From Margaritifera margaritifera (Eukaryota > Mollusca > Bivalvia > Unionida > Margaritiferidae), in NCBI GenBank assembly GCA_029931535.1, contig JAQPZY010001419.1, positions 1,600,501-1,664,500 of the forward strand: DNA of 64,000 nt. The letters are read 5' to 3'. Below, in pieces: positions 35,242 to 47,373 of this stretch. How positions within the stretch are numbered: the stretch's first letter is position 1; the number at the start of each line of letters is the position of its first letter. The notes beneath the pieces are model-generated. The model saw nothing but the letters and a program-made list of their open reading frames with translations. It was not told the DNA's origin and did no database searches. Made by a program: the position numbers and the translations under genes.

Positions 35242-35245
<4 letters not shown>
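34985..35245 (+). pseudogene. LINE reverse transcriptase C-terminal fragment
   Basis: The plus strand reads KYIGRRNTLSNLYLTYIRPA then VDYASVVWEGLPNL, and after a frameshift AARKITGLPNFASRRW. This is the thumb-region signature (Y-I-R-P...Y-A-S-x-V-W, A-A-R-x-[IV]-T-G-L) of Jockey/CR1/RTE-type LINE reverse transcriptases. It is flanked at 35247 by a TA microsatellite. No catalytic motifs remain. Confidence 0.8.

Positions 35246-35246
<1 letters not shown>

Positions 35247-35310
<64 letters not shown>
35247..35310. repeat. (TA)n microsatellite
   Basis: About 32 units, directly after the LINE fragment. Confidence 0.97.
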
Positions 35311-35314
<4 letters not shown>

Positions 35315-36869
35315 CATATAAAGCTCTATCTTTTTGCTTCATTATTTTTCCTCAATAATATTTAATTACAAACGCTTTTGTGGGGTAAATCAAGTGAAGT
35401 AATAACAATCAGCATATTTCGAGTGGGACACAAATATCTAAAGCGTTCAAATCGATTAAATAAAGATTACTCGCAATGAACTCAGACGCCCACACTACGA
35501 CTGCATCGCTGCTTTACACATACACACACACACACTATATAAATATATATGTGTGTGTGTGTGTGTGTGTGCGTGTGCGTGCTATGTACCTTGTAATTAT
35601 GTCACATTTTCCTAATTTCTTCTTTTCAATTTTTCCTTTCGCAATTGTAGATGCAATACTGTTTACACTGATAACGAATTTCTACACTTTGCTCAATACT
35701 ACGTATTATACTAGACATTTGTCATAGGAAAAGAACAGTCGATGTTGGCAGAAGCTCCCTCTAATCCATTTCCTTTGTGAAAAGGCAATAATTTGATTAA
35801 ACTAACGCCCTATTGCGGGAAAAGTTTGCATTGTCTATCTCTCGGAATTACAATTCTTAATATTTTTCTAAATTCTCAAATATATTTCCCGTCATATGTG
35901 GTAAGAAAAAGTGCATAATACAATGTCCCAATCGTATGTTTAACACACTATAATGTGCCATTTCACAAAATGTGATGTACAATTAGCACAGAACAAACTG
36001 ACATCTAACAAAATTAAATATCGTTTTCATAAATATAAGGTACAATTTCTCTAAAGTCAATGTGCTGCATTTCAAGCACATTTGTATTCCTATAATCACA
36101 AATATTGTATAGCCTTGATCTCTTTGCACCACGCTTTTAAAAGCCATTATTTATTAATACCTTATAAGTCAAACATTATTTATAAGTACCTTATAAGTCA
36201 AACTGATATGAATAAAACTTTCATTGCTAAGACCCAGATAATTGCTTTTCAACGTTAAATATATATTATTATTTACTATATACTTAAATGTGAAATATAG
36301 AAACTTATTGACGAAATAATTTTCATATTTTTTTCATTCCTATATTTTCACATGTGAAAAATATATCCTTATATTTTTACATGTGATAATATAAGATTTC
36401 CATTCATGCCATGCGACGCTTGATTAAATATGCCTACAGAAGTTGTACCTAGAGCAACGAAAACGAGCACTTTGTGAGCTAAAACAAATAAATAGAAACT
36501 GATTACATTTCAGACATGGAAATTACTTTTTGCAGAGTAAAATTCACTCGACTCCGTTCGCATCTCTATAAAGTTATTTTCCCTTATTTCATTGACAACA
36601 ATGATAAACCCGCTGTGCTGCATTGCTGAATCGGATTTGCTTTGTGGTCAGATATGATCAAATAGTTTACAAAATAGCAAAAATGTAATTTACTGCGACA
36701 ATTTAGGTCATCACAATCCTACCGCGCTGTTAAGTCTCTGATATTTAATGATCAGGCTACGAAAGTGAGGTGAAAAGGGGCTGGGGTGTTGCGCTGAAGG
36801 GTGAGTTTAATGGTATAAGCTTCAGTTGTGGAGCAAGTTTGGTGTATAATAAAAAGAAAATTTTCTTTT
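35311..36869. other. Non-coding stretch
   Basis: Contains (AC)n/(GT)n runs at 35520-35534 and 35551-35582. The open frame 35476-35727 is built on them and not credited. The rest shows no gene. Confidence 0.5.
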
Positions 36870-36970
36870 TCGCCACTCGTTAAAATATCACGTTTTTTGT
36901 ACCACACGATGAAATATATCCGGTATTAACGTAGGAAAAGAAAATATCCTCTATGTATTTATCAATCTTG
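36870..36970. repeat. Dispersed repeat, copy 2
   Basis: Matches 28138-28240 in the same orientation. A TA microsatellite follows at 37011. Confidence 0.75.
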
Positions 36971-37010
36971 GAAGCATATTAAGTGACAAGGTGTCGACAG
37001 CTTTCTGTTT

Positions 37011-37011
37011 A

Positions 37012-37087
<76 letters not shown>
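37011..37087. repeat. (AT)n microsatellite
   Basis: About 38 units. Confidence 0.97.
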
Positions 37088-37091
<4 letters not shown>

Positions 37092-37911
37092 AAGGTCATC
37101 ATTTATATTTTCCGTTAGATACACGATACATTAACCGATCGTTCGTTGTCGCTAGAAATTTGTCGTTTCTTTCAATTTAGTGGCTCATTTGAAACAAATG
37201 AAAATGCCATTCAGACAATTCGAAAAACTGTATCTCCTATTATATACATGTTGATGCATAATGTCATAAAATTCCAACTTTTTAACATATAATTACATTG
37301 CACAGTATAAATCTTTCATTAAAAAAAAATATTTCAAAATCCATTCAGATGAAGACTAAACCTTAATACCAGCCTAAAACATTTTAAGGTTAAGGTGATC
37401 TGTGCAAATTTTAATCATTTGTATGTATAATTTAACATAAATTTATGTTTGTAATATTTCGTTTTATTGCACGGTCTTTCTTTTTTATTCAAGCATGTGT
37501 AAAACTATTCTGGAATAAAAACACATGTTTCCAATCAAATGATTGACCTTGACGGTCTTTAGCGTAAACATTGACCCATGTAAACTGCTTGGTTATTGCG
37601 TCTTTCTTTTTGAAATAGAAATTTATGTCATCAGTAAAGCCCGTATGCCCACATTACTCGCCACAGGTAAAGAAAAATATTTTTTTATGATAGTGCTTAT
37701 AATTGGCAACGCGATTTTTACATCTTTCGGGCCATTTATTTTCACATAAACAATGATATTTTTTTTCTATAGACGAGAATCTACAACCACCTTTGATGTA
37801 CGGAACTTTCCAGCTTTTACCTCTGAAAATACCGTATAATTCATCTTATCAATCCCGTCATGATGCGGCAATATGAGCTATCTCTGTTACAAATGATTCA
37901 CGAGTGTTTTG

Positions 37912-37989
<78 letters not shown>
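37912..37989. repeat. (CT)n(AT)n compound microsatellite
   Basis: About 23 CT units with one ttt interruption passing directly into about 15 TA units. Confidence 0.96.
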
Positions 37990-37993
<4 letters not shown>

Positions 37994-38199
37994 AACATTC
38001 ATACATAATGAAAGATAACTTTAATTGCTTGGAACTTATAGAAAGTACGTATATAATTATTAAAAGACCTTCTATTCGTATTTTTACTATGTCGCCGTTT
38101 TTTAATCAAAGAAGAGCCTGATAAATATATCAATTACCAGGAGAAAAGTAATGGAAGAATGAAAATGAATAGAGAAATAGAATAAGGAAACCCCACACC

Positions 38200-39530
38200 T
38201 CTGCGGGATATTAAATGGGGAAACACTTACTTGATTCTCGAACGCATGTGCTATTCACGTTATCTATACTGGTTTTACTAGTCAAGCTGATAAGCAAACC
38301 AAGCTAACTAATATGACGGCCATCAAGATACTCTGCGATGCATAAGAATCTAGATTTTATAACTATTTTGATTGACAGGCTGTGCGTATCCATCTCATAA
38401 AAAATTATGTTTATTTTTTACGATTTTTATCTAGATCCTCTGTCATATACCTCTCACAAATTGCAAAATTTTAAGTGTAGCAGAAATGTGTAGTTTTACA
38501 TAATGTAACGTGCAATAATACAAAATGTGATAAAACATTTCGAGCAAATTAACATGCAATATCACACAATACAATGTGCAATTTCAAGCAATTTTTTACT
38601 CTTTCTTTCTGCGTTTATCAAGCATGTCTCTCAATCTTGCCAAACGTGCTTTGTTAGTAAAGCTTATTGGCATAATGGCCTAACTTGATATTCCAGTCTT
38701 CATGATACCTGTGCTAACAATACAAATTACCAACGTGCTTGCAAATAATGCCCTGGACATTAACACTACACTGCTTGACTAGATGTAAAAATCTGTTTCG
38801 CAATTAAAAAAAAATCAAAATTTCTCTCTATGTTTATTTAGATTCCTTGTTATATATGGAAAGTAAATCCTTTCATTAATTTTGAAATGTAGTTAGAAAA
38901 TGCGCAATTCCGCACAATCTATATAAGGGAACATTTAATTAAGTTGAATGTGCAAGTTTACACAACAGAATGTATTATTTCTCGCCTTCACAATAAATCA
39001 CACTTTCTTGATCTCTCTGATGACATTTTTTACGATCCATGACCTAGTCGTGCCTTGTTACTCAAGCTGATTGTCATAACGATCTGACTTGATAATCCTG
39101 CCCTCAAAATAAAACTGCTGAAAAACCATTAACCTGGCTTGCAAATAGATTATTTGAATGTGAATGCATTATTGCAGAACAAAATGTCAGCATCTCTAAC
39201 GGAATCAAACGTCTGAGCATTTCTCCAGGTTTGTATCGAGAGCTTCCGTTATTTTAGGCAAGAAACGCATTTTGGTTTGTAGTGTAAAAAGTAAATCTTC
39301 TGACAATCATTATAATAAAGCAACATGTAAAATTCAGTGGGCAGTTTCACACAATACTTGTACAATGTGCAAAACATATTTATACTCGTATCACCATAAA
39401 AAGTCTTACTGTCTTTATGATTTTGCCAGCATGTTGCAATCTTCATTACGTAGAAGTGCCTTGTTAAGGCGCCTTAATTAGCATCCTGCTCTAATTTGAT
39501 ATTCCGACTCTGAAATAACCGTATATTTTA
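38200..39530. repeat. Long-period diverged tandem array, about 400-bp period
   Basis: Three to four old copies. Each contains a gtgccttgtta or gtgctttgtta block followed within 15-40 bp by an aagct.att..cataa and a tgatattcc or tgataatcc block (near 38650, 39050 and 39450), with tgtgcaatttcacacaat-like blocks between. Related blocks reappear near 38270-38330 and 41710-41790. The short open frames here are not credited. Confidence 0.6.
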
Positions 39531-39765
39531 AGGCTTTTATATTTTTTTCCTTTACATTTCATTTGTAATGGACACATTTTTGCGGCATTTTTATATCTTT
39601 ATCTGGTACCTTTTATGTTTTTATATTGTAGTACTTCATGTTTACATTTATTTTAAAGGCTCTATCGTCCTAACGTTTTTGTGCATATCTCCATTTTTAC
39701 AATTTTAAACCTTACTTTTGATTGGCACATTATAGCCATTGTATGCTGAATTGCCGTTAAACACT

Positions 39766-39796
39766 ACATACATACATACATACATACATACATACA

Positions 39797-39826
<30 letters not shown>
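39766..39826. repeat. (CATA)n microsatellite
   Basis: About 15 perfect units. Confidence 0.97.
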
Positions 39827-39827
<1 letters not shown>

Positions 39828-40194
39828 TAAAATACCGTTAAGTTGAAAAACCGTTTACTTGCATCAGAAAATAAAAGCTCTGGATTTTCAATCCATATTT
39901 CGTGACACCATGCAATCTCCAATCCTGCAATACAAGTTTGAACATTTTTTCTGAAAATCATTTTATTCATGAATATCAAAGGATTTTGTGTTAAATGTAG
40001 CAGTGCGCATTGTAATACAATCTGGAAGGCTGTGTAAAAATGTGTAGTTTTACACAATATATGTATTTCGCAAAATCATATCTGCATTTTCACATAATAT
40101 AACGTGTCATTCAGAAGAAAAAAAACAAATTTGCCTTTTGATATAATATAATGGGAGTTTCCTGAAATTCAATGTGCAACATCTCTTTATGTTA

Positions 40195-40534
40195 GGTACC
40201 TTTGAAAACAACTGTATACTCTTACTTATTTATATTAAAATGTATAGAAGTCCTGATGTTGTTTGGTCATATTAAACAAGGTACCTTTGAAAACAACTGT
40301 ATACTCTTACTTATTTCTATTAAAATGTATAGAAGTCCTGATGTTGTTTGGTCATATTAAACAAGGTACCTTTGAAAACAACTGTATACTCTTACTTATT
40401 TATATTAAAATGTATAGAAGTCCTGATGTTGTTTGGTCATATTAAACAAGGTACCTTTGAAAACAACTGTATACCCTTACTTATTTCTATTAAAATGTAT
40501 AGAAGTCCTGATGTTGTTTGGTCATATTAAACAA
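40195..40534. repeat. Minisatellite, 85-bp monomer, four copies, dimer pattern
   Basis: Four copies with 85-bp spacing, each starting ggtacctttgaaaacaactg (40195, 40280, 40365, 40450). Copies 1 and 3 read ttatttatatt while copies 2 and 4 read ttatttctatt, so the array most likely grew by duplicating a two-unit (170-bp) block. Confidence 0.95.
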
Positions 40535-40737
40535 GGCATTATTTACACGTGATTTATTAGTTAAGATGATGCACATTATTTCGACCATCAGTATACCAGT
40601 GCGATCAAGACAAAACTTGCCATCCTTCACCTGAGAATTCATTCATACGCGGTGCCACGATCATTAGCTGAACTATAGACATTAGTTCAGATCTTTATTT
40701 CCGATATATGCTTATACATAATAAACGTACGGGATTG

Positions 40738-40885
<148 letters not shown>

Positions 40886-41271
40886 TTTAATTTATAATTC
40901 ACAGAATATTATGTTTCAACAACTTATTGTATTACATAGTGATTATCTTTGTTTATTTTTTGTATTCGTTAATGAGGTTAATTTGTAAACTCTTTCACTT
41001 GAAAGTCAAACTCTTTATTAAAATAAGCTACCAAAACGGTTTCACGGCCAGAGCGACTTAAGCAAATAATGTAATGGACCCCGTTACCATATTCAGCTCC
41101 AGAATGACCTATGTAAACTGCTTTGAAATTGCATCACTCTTTTTAAAAAAAATGGATGTCGACGGTAAAATCTGCATCACACAATGAGCCACCTTCTTCA
41201 GCAAAGTTTAGGCCTGGAAAAGAATATTACTGATACAGAAAGCACGCGATTTCAACATGCTTTGTTTTAGT

Positions 41272-41300
41272 GTGTGTGTGTGTGCGTGTGTGTGTGTGTT
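41272..41300. repeat. (GT)n microsatellite
   Basis: About 14 GT units with one C interruption. Confidence 0.9.
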
Positions 41301-41794
41301 TACTCTCAACTATGCATACTCTCATGAGCAGAAATTAAATATGTAGTGGAAATGAACAGAATAGAAAATCAACCCTGGTTGGATATGATAAAAGACATTT
41401 ATTTAACAGAGATCACTGTTATGGGAGGTTAAACTAAAGTATTTGGGTTTTTTAAAAAAGAGAATCAAGAAATTAAACATCGAATTTATTGAAAATTAGT
41501 TGCTCATATCGAATTATGTTCAACAAACTTAATTTTTAACTTTAACTATTTTAGTCGGCAAGTATATCTGTCTGTACAAAAATATAAAAATTGGAACTGT
41601 TCAATAAAAGAAGGAAAGGATTCTGACTCAATAAAGGAACATTCTGTTCCGTCTCAAATATAAATGGAAGAAAAAGTCAACTGCCATACGACTACATAGA
41701 GTATTGCTCGTATCTTAATGTACCTTGTTAGTTAACATGATTCGCAAACAAAGCTGACTGATATGAGGGTCATTAAAATACTGGTCGATATAAT

Positions 41795-41910
41795 CTCTCA
41801 TGATAAAATTATATCATTACAGTTCTGGCTGCCAGCATCTCTTGTGATAAAATGCTATCTTTATAGTACTGGTTGTCAGCATCTCTCGTGATACAATGCT
41901 ATTTATTTTG
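41795..41910. repeat. About 56-bp tandem repeat, two copies
   Basis: Units sharing ctggctgccagcatctct or ctggttgtcagcatctct, then gtgataaaatgctat. Confidence 0.75.
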
Positions 41911-41998
41911 CTCAGTGTTTATTTACATTTCTCGTCATATCCAGTGATATCATTAATTGACTTTTATCGCAGCTGCAAATATGCTATTTTGTAAAAAG

Positions 41999-42163
41999 TA
42001 CCGTATATTTGGTTATATTAGCAATGGAGAAAGTACCGTATTGCGGTTTGTTTGCTTATTTTAGCGGTGGAGAAAGGACAGTATTGCGGGTTATTTGGTT
42101 ATATAAGCGGTGGTGAAAGTACCGTGTTTTGGGTTATTTTGTTGTATTAGCGGTGGCTAAAGG
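41999..42163. repeat. Minisatellite, 43-bp monomer, about four copies
   Basis: Unit core gtaccgtattgcgggttatt then tggttatattagcggtggagaaa. Confidence 0.85.
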
Positions 42164-42169
42164 TTAACA

Positions 42170-42789
42170 ATTAAGAGTCTCAGTCTGAGATCACAAATAT
42201 GAATTCCCTCAAAATGTATTATCCATTAAAGTATATGCAGTCAAAAACGTTTGTCATTTCATGAATTTCTGAAGTAAATACGCGACAAAACTGCCCTCCG
42301 TTGTCAGAATGGTCACAATTGCTCAACATAGACTGTTGAGAGTATCCAAGTAAATGTTTCTTCTCGCCTGGGTGCACACAGTCTTTGACACTAGTACATA
42401 AAGTCAATAATGAAGAAGATTACATGGCTTCATGATACTTGATTATTAATTTACATATATATTTTAAGACTTTACACATCTTCAGAGAGTCTCAAGTAAC
42501 TGTCCAATGTTTCCAGAGAAGGATTATGGTATATAAGGGGAGGTAATAACTCCGACTTCAATCGAAAGTACGAAGGATATGTGGTTATAATACGAAATTG
42601 GTCCTCTACCATTCCATAACAACACATATAAAATAAATATTTATTTTAAGGCAGATTCTAAAATTATTCCCCCAATACGCCATTTCTTAAAATATAGAGT
42701 ATTTGTCTATGAAAGGTACAGAGAGAAAACTTCTATCAAATATGCGCCCGGAAACCGTATCGACATTGCAAAGCTCTGACACCCCCAGT
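42170..42789. other. Non-coding flank left of element B
   Basis: No gene seen. I looked for a terminal inverted repeat of element B here and to the right of 49810 and could not identify one. Confidence 0.5.
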
Positions 42790-44335
42790 ATTAAAGTGGA
42801 TATTCTAATCCATGAGCATTTTGACTATGCCGCTCAATCGCAAGTCGTCAGACAAGGATGGATTTAAAACCACAACGGTGTAGCTTCGTGGTGGTCCACT
42901 TGCAATCACAAACCGCAACGACGCCAAGGATATCAATGAAGAAATCGATGAAGGTACTGAAAAGATTCTCCACACGTTGGAAAAATGGACTAGCACCGGT
43001 TCGGGATGGACTCTTGACAGATGTATGGAAGTTCAACTGCATATTTCCCCAAACATACCATTTTGGAGATCAAATATACCAAAGCACAACTATGTTCCGC
43101 CGCCGTCAGTGATAAATGTCAAAAGCTATGACAATCGATGTTTTGAATGGACGTTCTTATCCAAGTTACGTCTCCCGAGCGATAATACAGATCAGCCACG
43201 ACAATATAAACAATACTTCAGTGAACTTAAGTTTGTTGACATTGAATTTTCTGTGCAGGTTACCAATGCGATACTGAACAAGTTTGAAGAACTTAACCCG
43301 GTTATCGCCGTTAACGTGTAGACACTTGGGACACAGTCTTTTATCCACTTACACTATCCCCCCATGTGCAAAGCAGAAATTGGCATGGACAGAGCAGGTT
43401 TAATCTGCTGTTGATAAGCGGCATGAAAGGTTCATAGTCGTTATCTCATTACGTATGGATAAAGAATCTTTCTCGATTGCTTAACCAACACAGCAAGTGC
43501 TGCGGTAAAAAATTTCCACGTGAACTTTGCTGCATTTATTTACCATACAACAGGGGCTTTGCGAGAAGCCGCAGCGTACAATTTTGCCAGAAACCGGCAA
43601 AAACATTTTGAAATTTACCACGTTGCAGCGAAAGATGAAAGTACCGTATGTGATTCACTCAGACTTTGAATGTTTGAATGTTCCAGTGAACGCTCCTGAG
43701 GTTATAACAAATACAACACAAGTTGCGGAACAAATCCCATGCGGGTTTTGCTACATTGTTGTTCGATGCGACGGAGCAAGGGAGCCACCAATATTATATC
43801 GTTGATGTGTTTCTTAAATTTATCGAGATTACGATGAAATGTATCCGCAAAGAGCTCTATTCGCCCGAAGACATGATCATGACCCGTGATGATATTGATA
43901 AGTTTATTGCGGCCAACACGTGGTATTCGGGCGGTATTTCCATGTCAAGTCATCGATACGCGCGCGCGAATATCCTAAACCTGGACAGATATACTGTCAA
44001 AAATAGCTACATCATGTATCTTGATACCATCAATCTTTATGGATCAGCGATGATGCAGCCCCTACCCGTTGATGGTTTTCAGTGGATTAATCCGTGGGGA
44101 TGTGGACGTACAAAAACACGTAAACGATCACGATAGAAACTTCATTGAAGTTGACTAGGAATACCCTGACGAGCTTCTGCATACACATAACGACTACCCT
44201 CTGGCACTGGAAGCGCTGTCGGTGCCCCTCGAATGGATGTCCCCATATCAGTGTATGATCGTGGACGAATCCGGAATCGGTTTACCGAATGCACCAAATT
44301 TGTTCCAGGTCTTCGGCGGAAAACCAACTAAGTAG
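42790..44335 (+). pseudogene. Element B: protein-primed family B DNA polymerase (5' part)
   Basis: Relic of the pPolB gene of Polintons/adintoviruses, which copies the linear element genome from a protein primer. The segment 42977-43321 matches the N-terminal region that precedes the exonuclease domain (ends with KFEELNPVIAVNV). The segment 43527-43805 has the Exo I region with catalytic D-x-E at 43662-43670 (VIHSDFE). The segment 43723-44136 carries the YLDTINLYGSAM motif at 44020-44052, equivalent to the polymerase A-motif region, followed by MQPLP. A further block with an in-frame stop (EYPDELLHTHNDYPLALE) lies at about 44150-44205. The gene then stops near 44335. Polymerase motifs B and C (K-x-Y and D-T-D-S types) are missing, so the catalytic palm was lost to truncation or rearrangement, beyond the frameshifts. 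Confidence 0.85.
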
Positions 44336-44399
44336 TTCACGTAAGAAACCGGTAGCTGTATCTGCGATTGGGAATGTTTATATGCAAAATTCGTCGGGT

Positions 44400-44895
44400 G
44401 CTTAGATTTCGCCACAAATGTTCTACTTGGTGGGCGAGGTCCACTCGATGACGGTGCCAAATGATAACGTGTTGGTTGCCTTGAAAAATCAATCTGGGCC
44501 GAGATAGTAAAAAACATCGACGGACCATACCGGATCAGTATCACGACGTTGTCCACCTTCTAACTCCCCAGGTGCATACAGATACCAAACAAAATTGTTT
44601 CCGAGTCATTCTAACGGTGGTGGTTGTGAAATCATTTTGTAGGTAACGCTGATAGTCTTTTGTCGAATCGCATCAGCGGTTTTAATTCAATCGTGCCTGT
44701 GACTGAACGAAATCGTGTTACCCACTCGCTAGACCGCACTGGGGTCCGAAATTGCTCTACGATCCGAAACCGAGATCGCATTAACAATTGGCCAAATAAC
44801 CGTTCCGTAAGTGTATGTTTAAATCGTTTCACAATAGCTTGCTCAGTTCCTGCATTACTCATTAGTCCGGGAAAACCCAACTGTTGTTGAATATG
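44400..44895 (-). pseudogene. Element B: integrase C-terminal part, antisense
   Basis: On the minus strand, 44632-44880 has AIVKRFKHTLTERLFG, then EWVTRFRSVTGTIELKPLMR. These match the end of the catalytic core of rve-type integrases of the KRBA2/Ginger-like group (E-R-F-N-R-T-L-type helix, E-W-V-x-R-L-type helix). After a frameshift the tail appears near 44580-44490 as WYLYAPGELEGGQRRDTDPV with WSVDVF following, the characteristic C-terminal domain of that group. The D,D-35-E catalytic residues are not present, because the region that should encode them is occupied by the plus-strand ATPase. The plus-strand frame 44660-44890 is a shadow. Confidence 0.7.
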
Positions 44896-44957
44896 ATTTT
44901 GCGATTGTTGACGTGGGATCGGTTGTACGTGATTGTACCATCGGCTGACGATCAGCC

Positions 44958-45458
44958 GTGAAACGACGACTCAACGATTATGCGGGCGTGCTTGCGTCGT
45001 CATTCGGTGGTAAAGTCACCACGTCCACGGTTGATTTCTTTTTCACAATCAATGAAACACCTACCATTGATGACCTTGATCTGAGTGAGAATAATCTTGT
45101 CCTGTACGATGACGTGATGCTGGAAAACCAAATAAATCCCGCGCGAATATTTTCCCGAGGTCGACACAAAAACACAGATGTGACCTATATGACTCAACGA
45201 TACGCACACGTACCTAAAGTGATTCGGGACAACTGTAACATGTCAATGATATTTTGCGGCATTGACGCGCATGGCCTCACACACATTCATTGGACTTGGT
45301 GTTCTGGGGACCACACGTGGGATGAGTTTCGAAATATGTTCGCAGAGCCCACCTCGAACCCGTATAGTTTCCTCACTATTGACTTGACTGCTGCATCCGG
45401 GGTGCCAGCACTCCAGAGTGGTCTCACTTCCGGAAAAAAGCAATTTAAACGGCCATGA
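44958..45458 (+). pseudogene. Element B: FtsK/HerA-like packaging ATPase, C-terminal part
   Basis: 166-codon open frame with no internal stop. Residues 47-52 (NLVLYDDVM context) form a Walker B motif with two acidic residues. Next come FSRGRHKNTDVTYMTQRY, the arginine-finger/sensor region, and VIRDNCN, both typical of the A32-like genome-packaging ATPases of Polintons and related viruses. The Walker A loop should lie some 60-80 residues upstream of Walker B and is absent, because the sequence upstream of 44958 is the antisense integrase relic. The enzyme would pump genome DNA into preformed capsids. It is truncated at the 5' end and therefore inactive, though the remaining frame is clean. Confidence 0.85.
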
Positions 45459-45475
45459 TAAGTGTATACAGTTTT

Positions 45476-46050
45476 GAAAACAGAGAAAACTGCCCATGAT
45501 GTCATAGCATAGTATGCTGACCAATGCCAGAAAACTGCTCTCGAACACATGGAACTTCTTCGTAGTTATATGGATGTAAACAAACGTATTAAGGATATGT
45601 TACAGTCGAGACACACTGCGGGCTTTGAACAAACGTTTGCACCGCTGATCAAACCAACAAAAGTAATTGCGGCCATGACTGCAGCAACGGCGGAACAGGT
45701 GACAGCTCAGACGGGAACAGAAGGTGAACCGGGTCCAGTTCACCAAAGATATTAAGAAAGCTACAAAGGAAACCGAGGAGACTATTGGACGATTGCCAAG
45801 GGCAACTGAGGAAATCAAAGAAGACACGAAAGAAACTGGAGAGAGCATTGGTGTGATTGCAAAAGGCACACATGCACTTGACAAAGACGTGAGAGATGCA
45901 ATTGCTAAGATGCCACAAGTACCACCCAAGATTAAGTCACAGATGCAAACACAGGCTCGATACTTTAACGCAGCAGCTCGACAGCGCATCTTTGTAAATC
46001 CTATGTATGTCGCTCTTAATAGCCCCTTAACTGGAAAGATTTTATGTTGA
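45476..46050 (+). pseudogene. Element B: unidentified coiled-coil protein
   Basis: Two frames join into one gene-like region. 45549-45755, extendable upstream to about 45500, has ELLRSYMDVNKRIKDMLQSR and an alanine/threonine-rich stretch. 45724-46050 has KDIKKATKETEETIGRLPRA and related heptad-like, Lys/Glu-rich sequence, and ends with FVNPMYVALNSPLTGKI. The frameshift is near 45720. Coiled-coil composition between the ATPase and the penton suggests a structural or scaffolding role, but I know no family it matches. Confidence 0.55.
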
Positions 46051-46388
46051 AAATACCATCAAAGACACATGATAAATACATGGAATGTGAATAGCCTAAG
46101 ATGATATTCAGAGCGTTTACTGGAAAGAAACAGGCTACCGGTGACAGCTGATATCATTTTGTAAAAATATTTAATGCATTTCACAGTGGAAAAATTGAAG
46201 AAGGTCAGGACTTATGGGACGAATATATGAGCAGGTATACGCCACAGCAAGTCCCAACCCACATGACAAGTATTTGCAACCACACAACAAGAAAGACGTG
46301 CATATGAGCCAGAACAAATGCTTAAAAAAGAAATACCTTCTGCACCCATTGCAAAAACCATCAGCGTGGAGAGAATAACTAGAAGGAT

Positions 46389-46640
46389 TTAAACAATTTT
46401 GCAAGCAGATAACAAAACCCGCGAGGGAAAAACAGCACGAACAGCAAGAATCTGCACCGCCAATCGAAGCTGCATCACCAGTGGCACAACTTGCTAAATT
46501 TGAAGTTCAAAGAACAAAAGAGCAACAAATAAAGAAGGAAGAAGGACTTGGTAGACTATGTGACCCTCACAACCTTGCGGGTTTGGTTCGAAACACTTGT
46601 GGGGTCGGTTCGCGCGGGCAACAACGCACAGGAAGTTGTT
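46389..46640 (+). other. Element B: open stretch rich in Gln/Glu/Lys
   Basis: About 83 open codons after a stop and before TAA near 46640, with REKQHEQQESAPPIEAASPV and a KEQQIKKEE run. It is low complexity and probably the remains of a disordered N-terminus of the next gene or of a separate small gene. No start codon is favoured. Confidence 0.35.
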
Positions 46641-46899
46641 AATGAGTCCGCATCGATTTGTCAGCGGTAGCTTACCAAAGATAGCATGGACCCGGGAACG
46701 TTTGGCTTGTTAATGCATTAACGCGTTGAAAACGTCGATGATTTATACGACTAACGCGAAAATGAGTTCTGAAACACTCAGCTCTGCCATCTCGATTGAA
46801 TTGCGCAGTCATCGCTGAGAAAAGTTCTTGGTTAGCCCGAAAATATTAATAAAAATCCTGAGAACAAACAAAATTTGCGCGCAGGACCCGATGGTACCA

Positions 46900-47350
46900 G
46901 TTAAAATTTTGTGCCAGACATTGTTAGTATCACACCACGGTTCAGATTAATTTGACATATGACGTCATCAGTGGCAGTTATAAAGTATCAGCCTCTCAGC
47001 CTGATGACACAGGTGATCTGATATCGATTACTCCCATACCTGTGTATCTTCCATGTAATAATCCCCGGTTGACACATATTCGTTTCACCCTTGTGGACCA
47101 GCACGGGTACATGTTAGATCTTCGTGGTGAGGCCTTGACAATACAACTGTACATTACAAGTAGTTCAATCGGTTCGAGATCAATTAAGACGATTAGTGAC
47201 TCGAGCACCACCAAAAAGCGGTTCCATTGCCATCAACAACAATAAGCTCAGTAAAATCATCGATGAAGCTGCTCAACAACGTCTGTCTGATTCAGTAATT
47301 GCTAATCTGGCAATGGGAAGCGGATTACAGCTGTCCCGCAAAAGGTATTA
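46900..47350 (+). pseudogene. Element B: penton-like minor capsid protein, C-terminal part
   Basis: The open frame 46952-47245 has DTGDLISITPIPVYLPC then THIRFTLVDQHGYMLDLRGE, followed by alternating hydrophobic strands. This is the C-terminal jelly-roll end seen in Polinton/adintovirus penton proteins (I-x-I-x-L-x-D-x-x-G-x...L-x-G-E type). A continuation in another frame (47216-47350) reads IIDEAAQQRLSDSVIANLAM. The N-terminal half is not visible. It lies upstream of the major capsid gene, as in related elements. Confidence 0.65.
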
Positions 47351-47373
47351 GACGAAACAATAATGTATAAACA

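Noticed and set aside
44248..44556. 102-codon minus-strand frame as an intact gene
   Set aside because: Only part of another frame in the same region matches the integrase tail; this frame is a shadow of the relic and of pPolB on the other strand.
45243..45989. Minus-strand open frames opposite the ATPase and coiled-coil genes
   Set aside because: The plus-strand frames carry the family motifs; these are antisense shadows.
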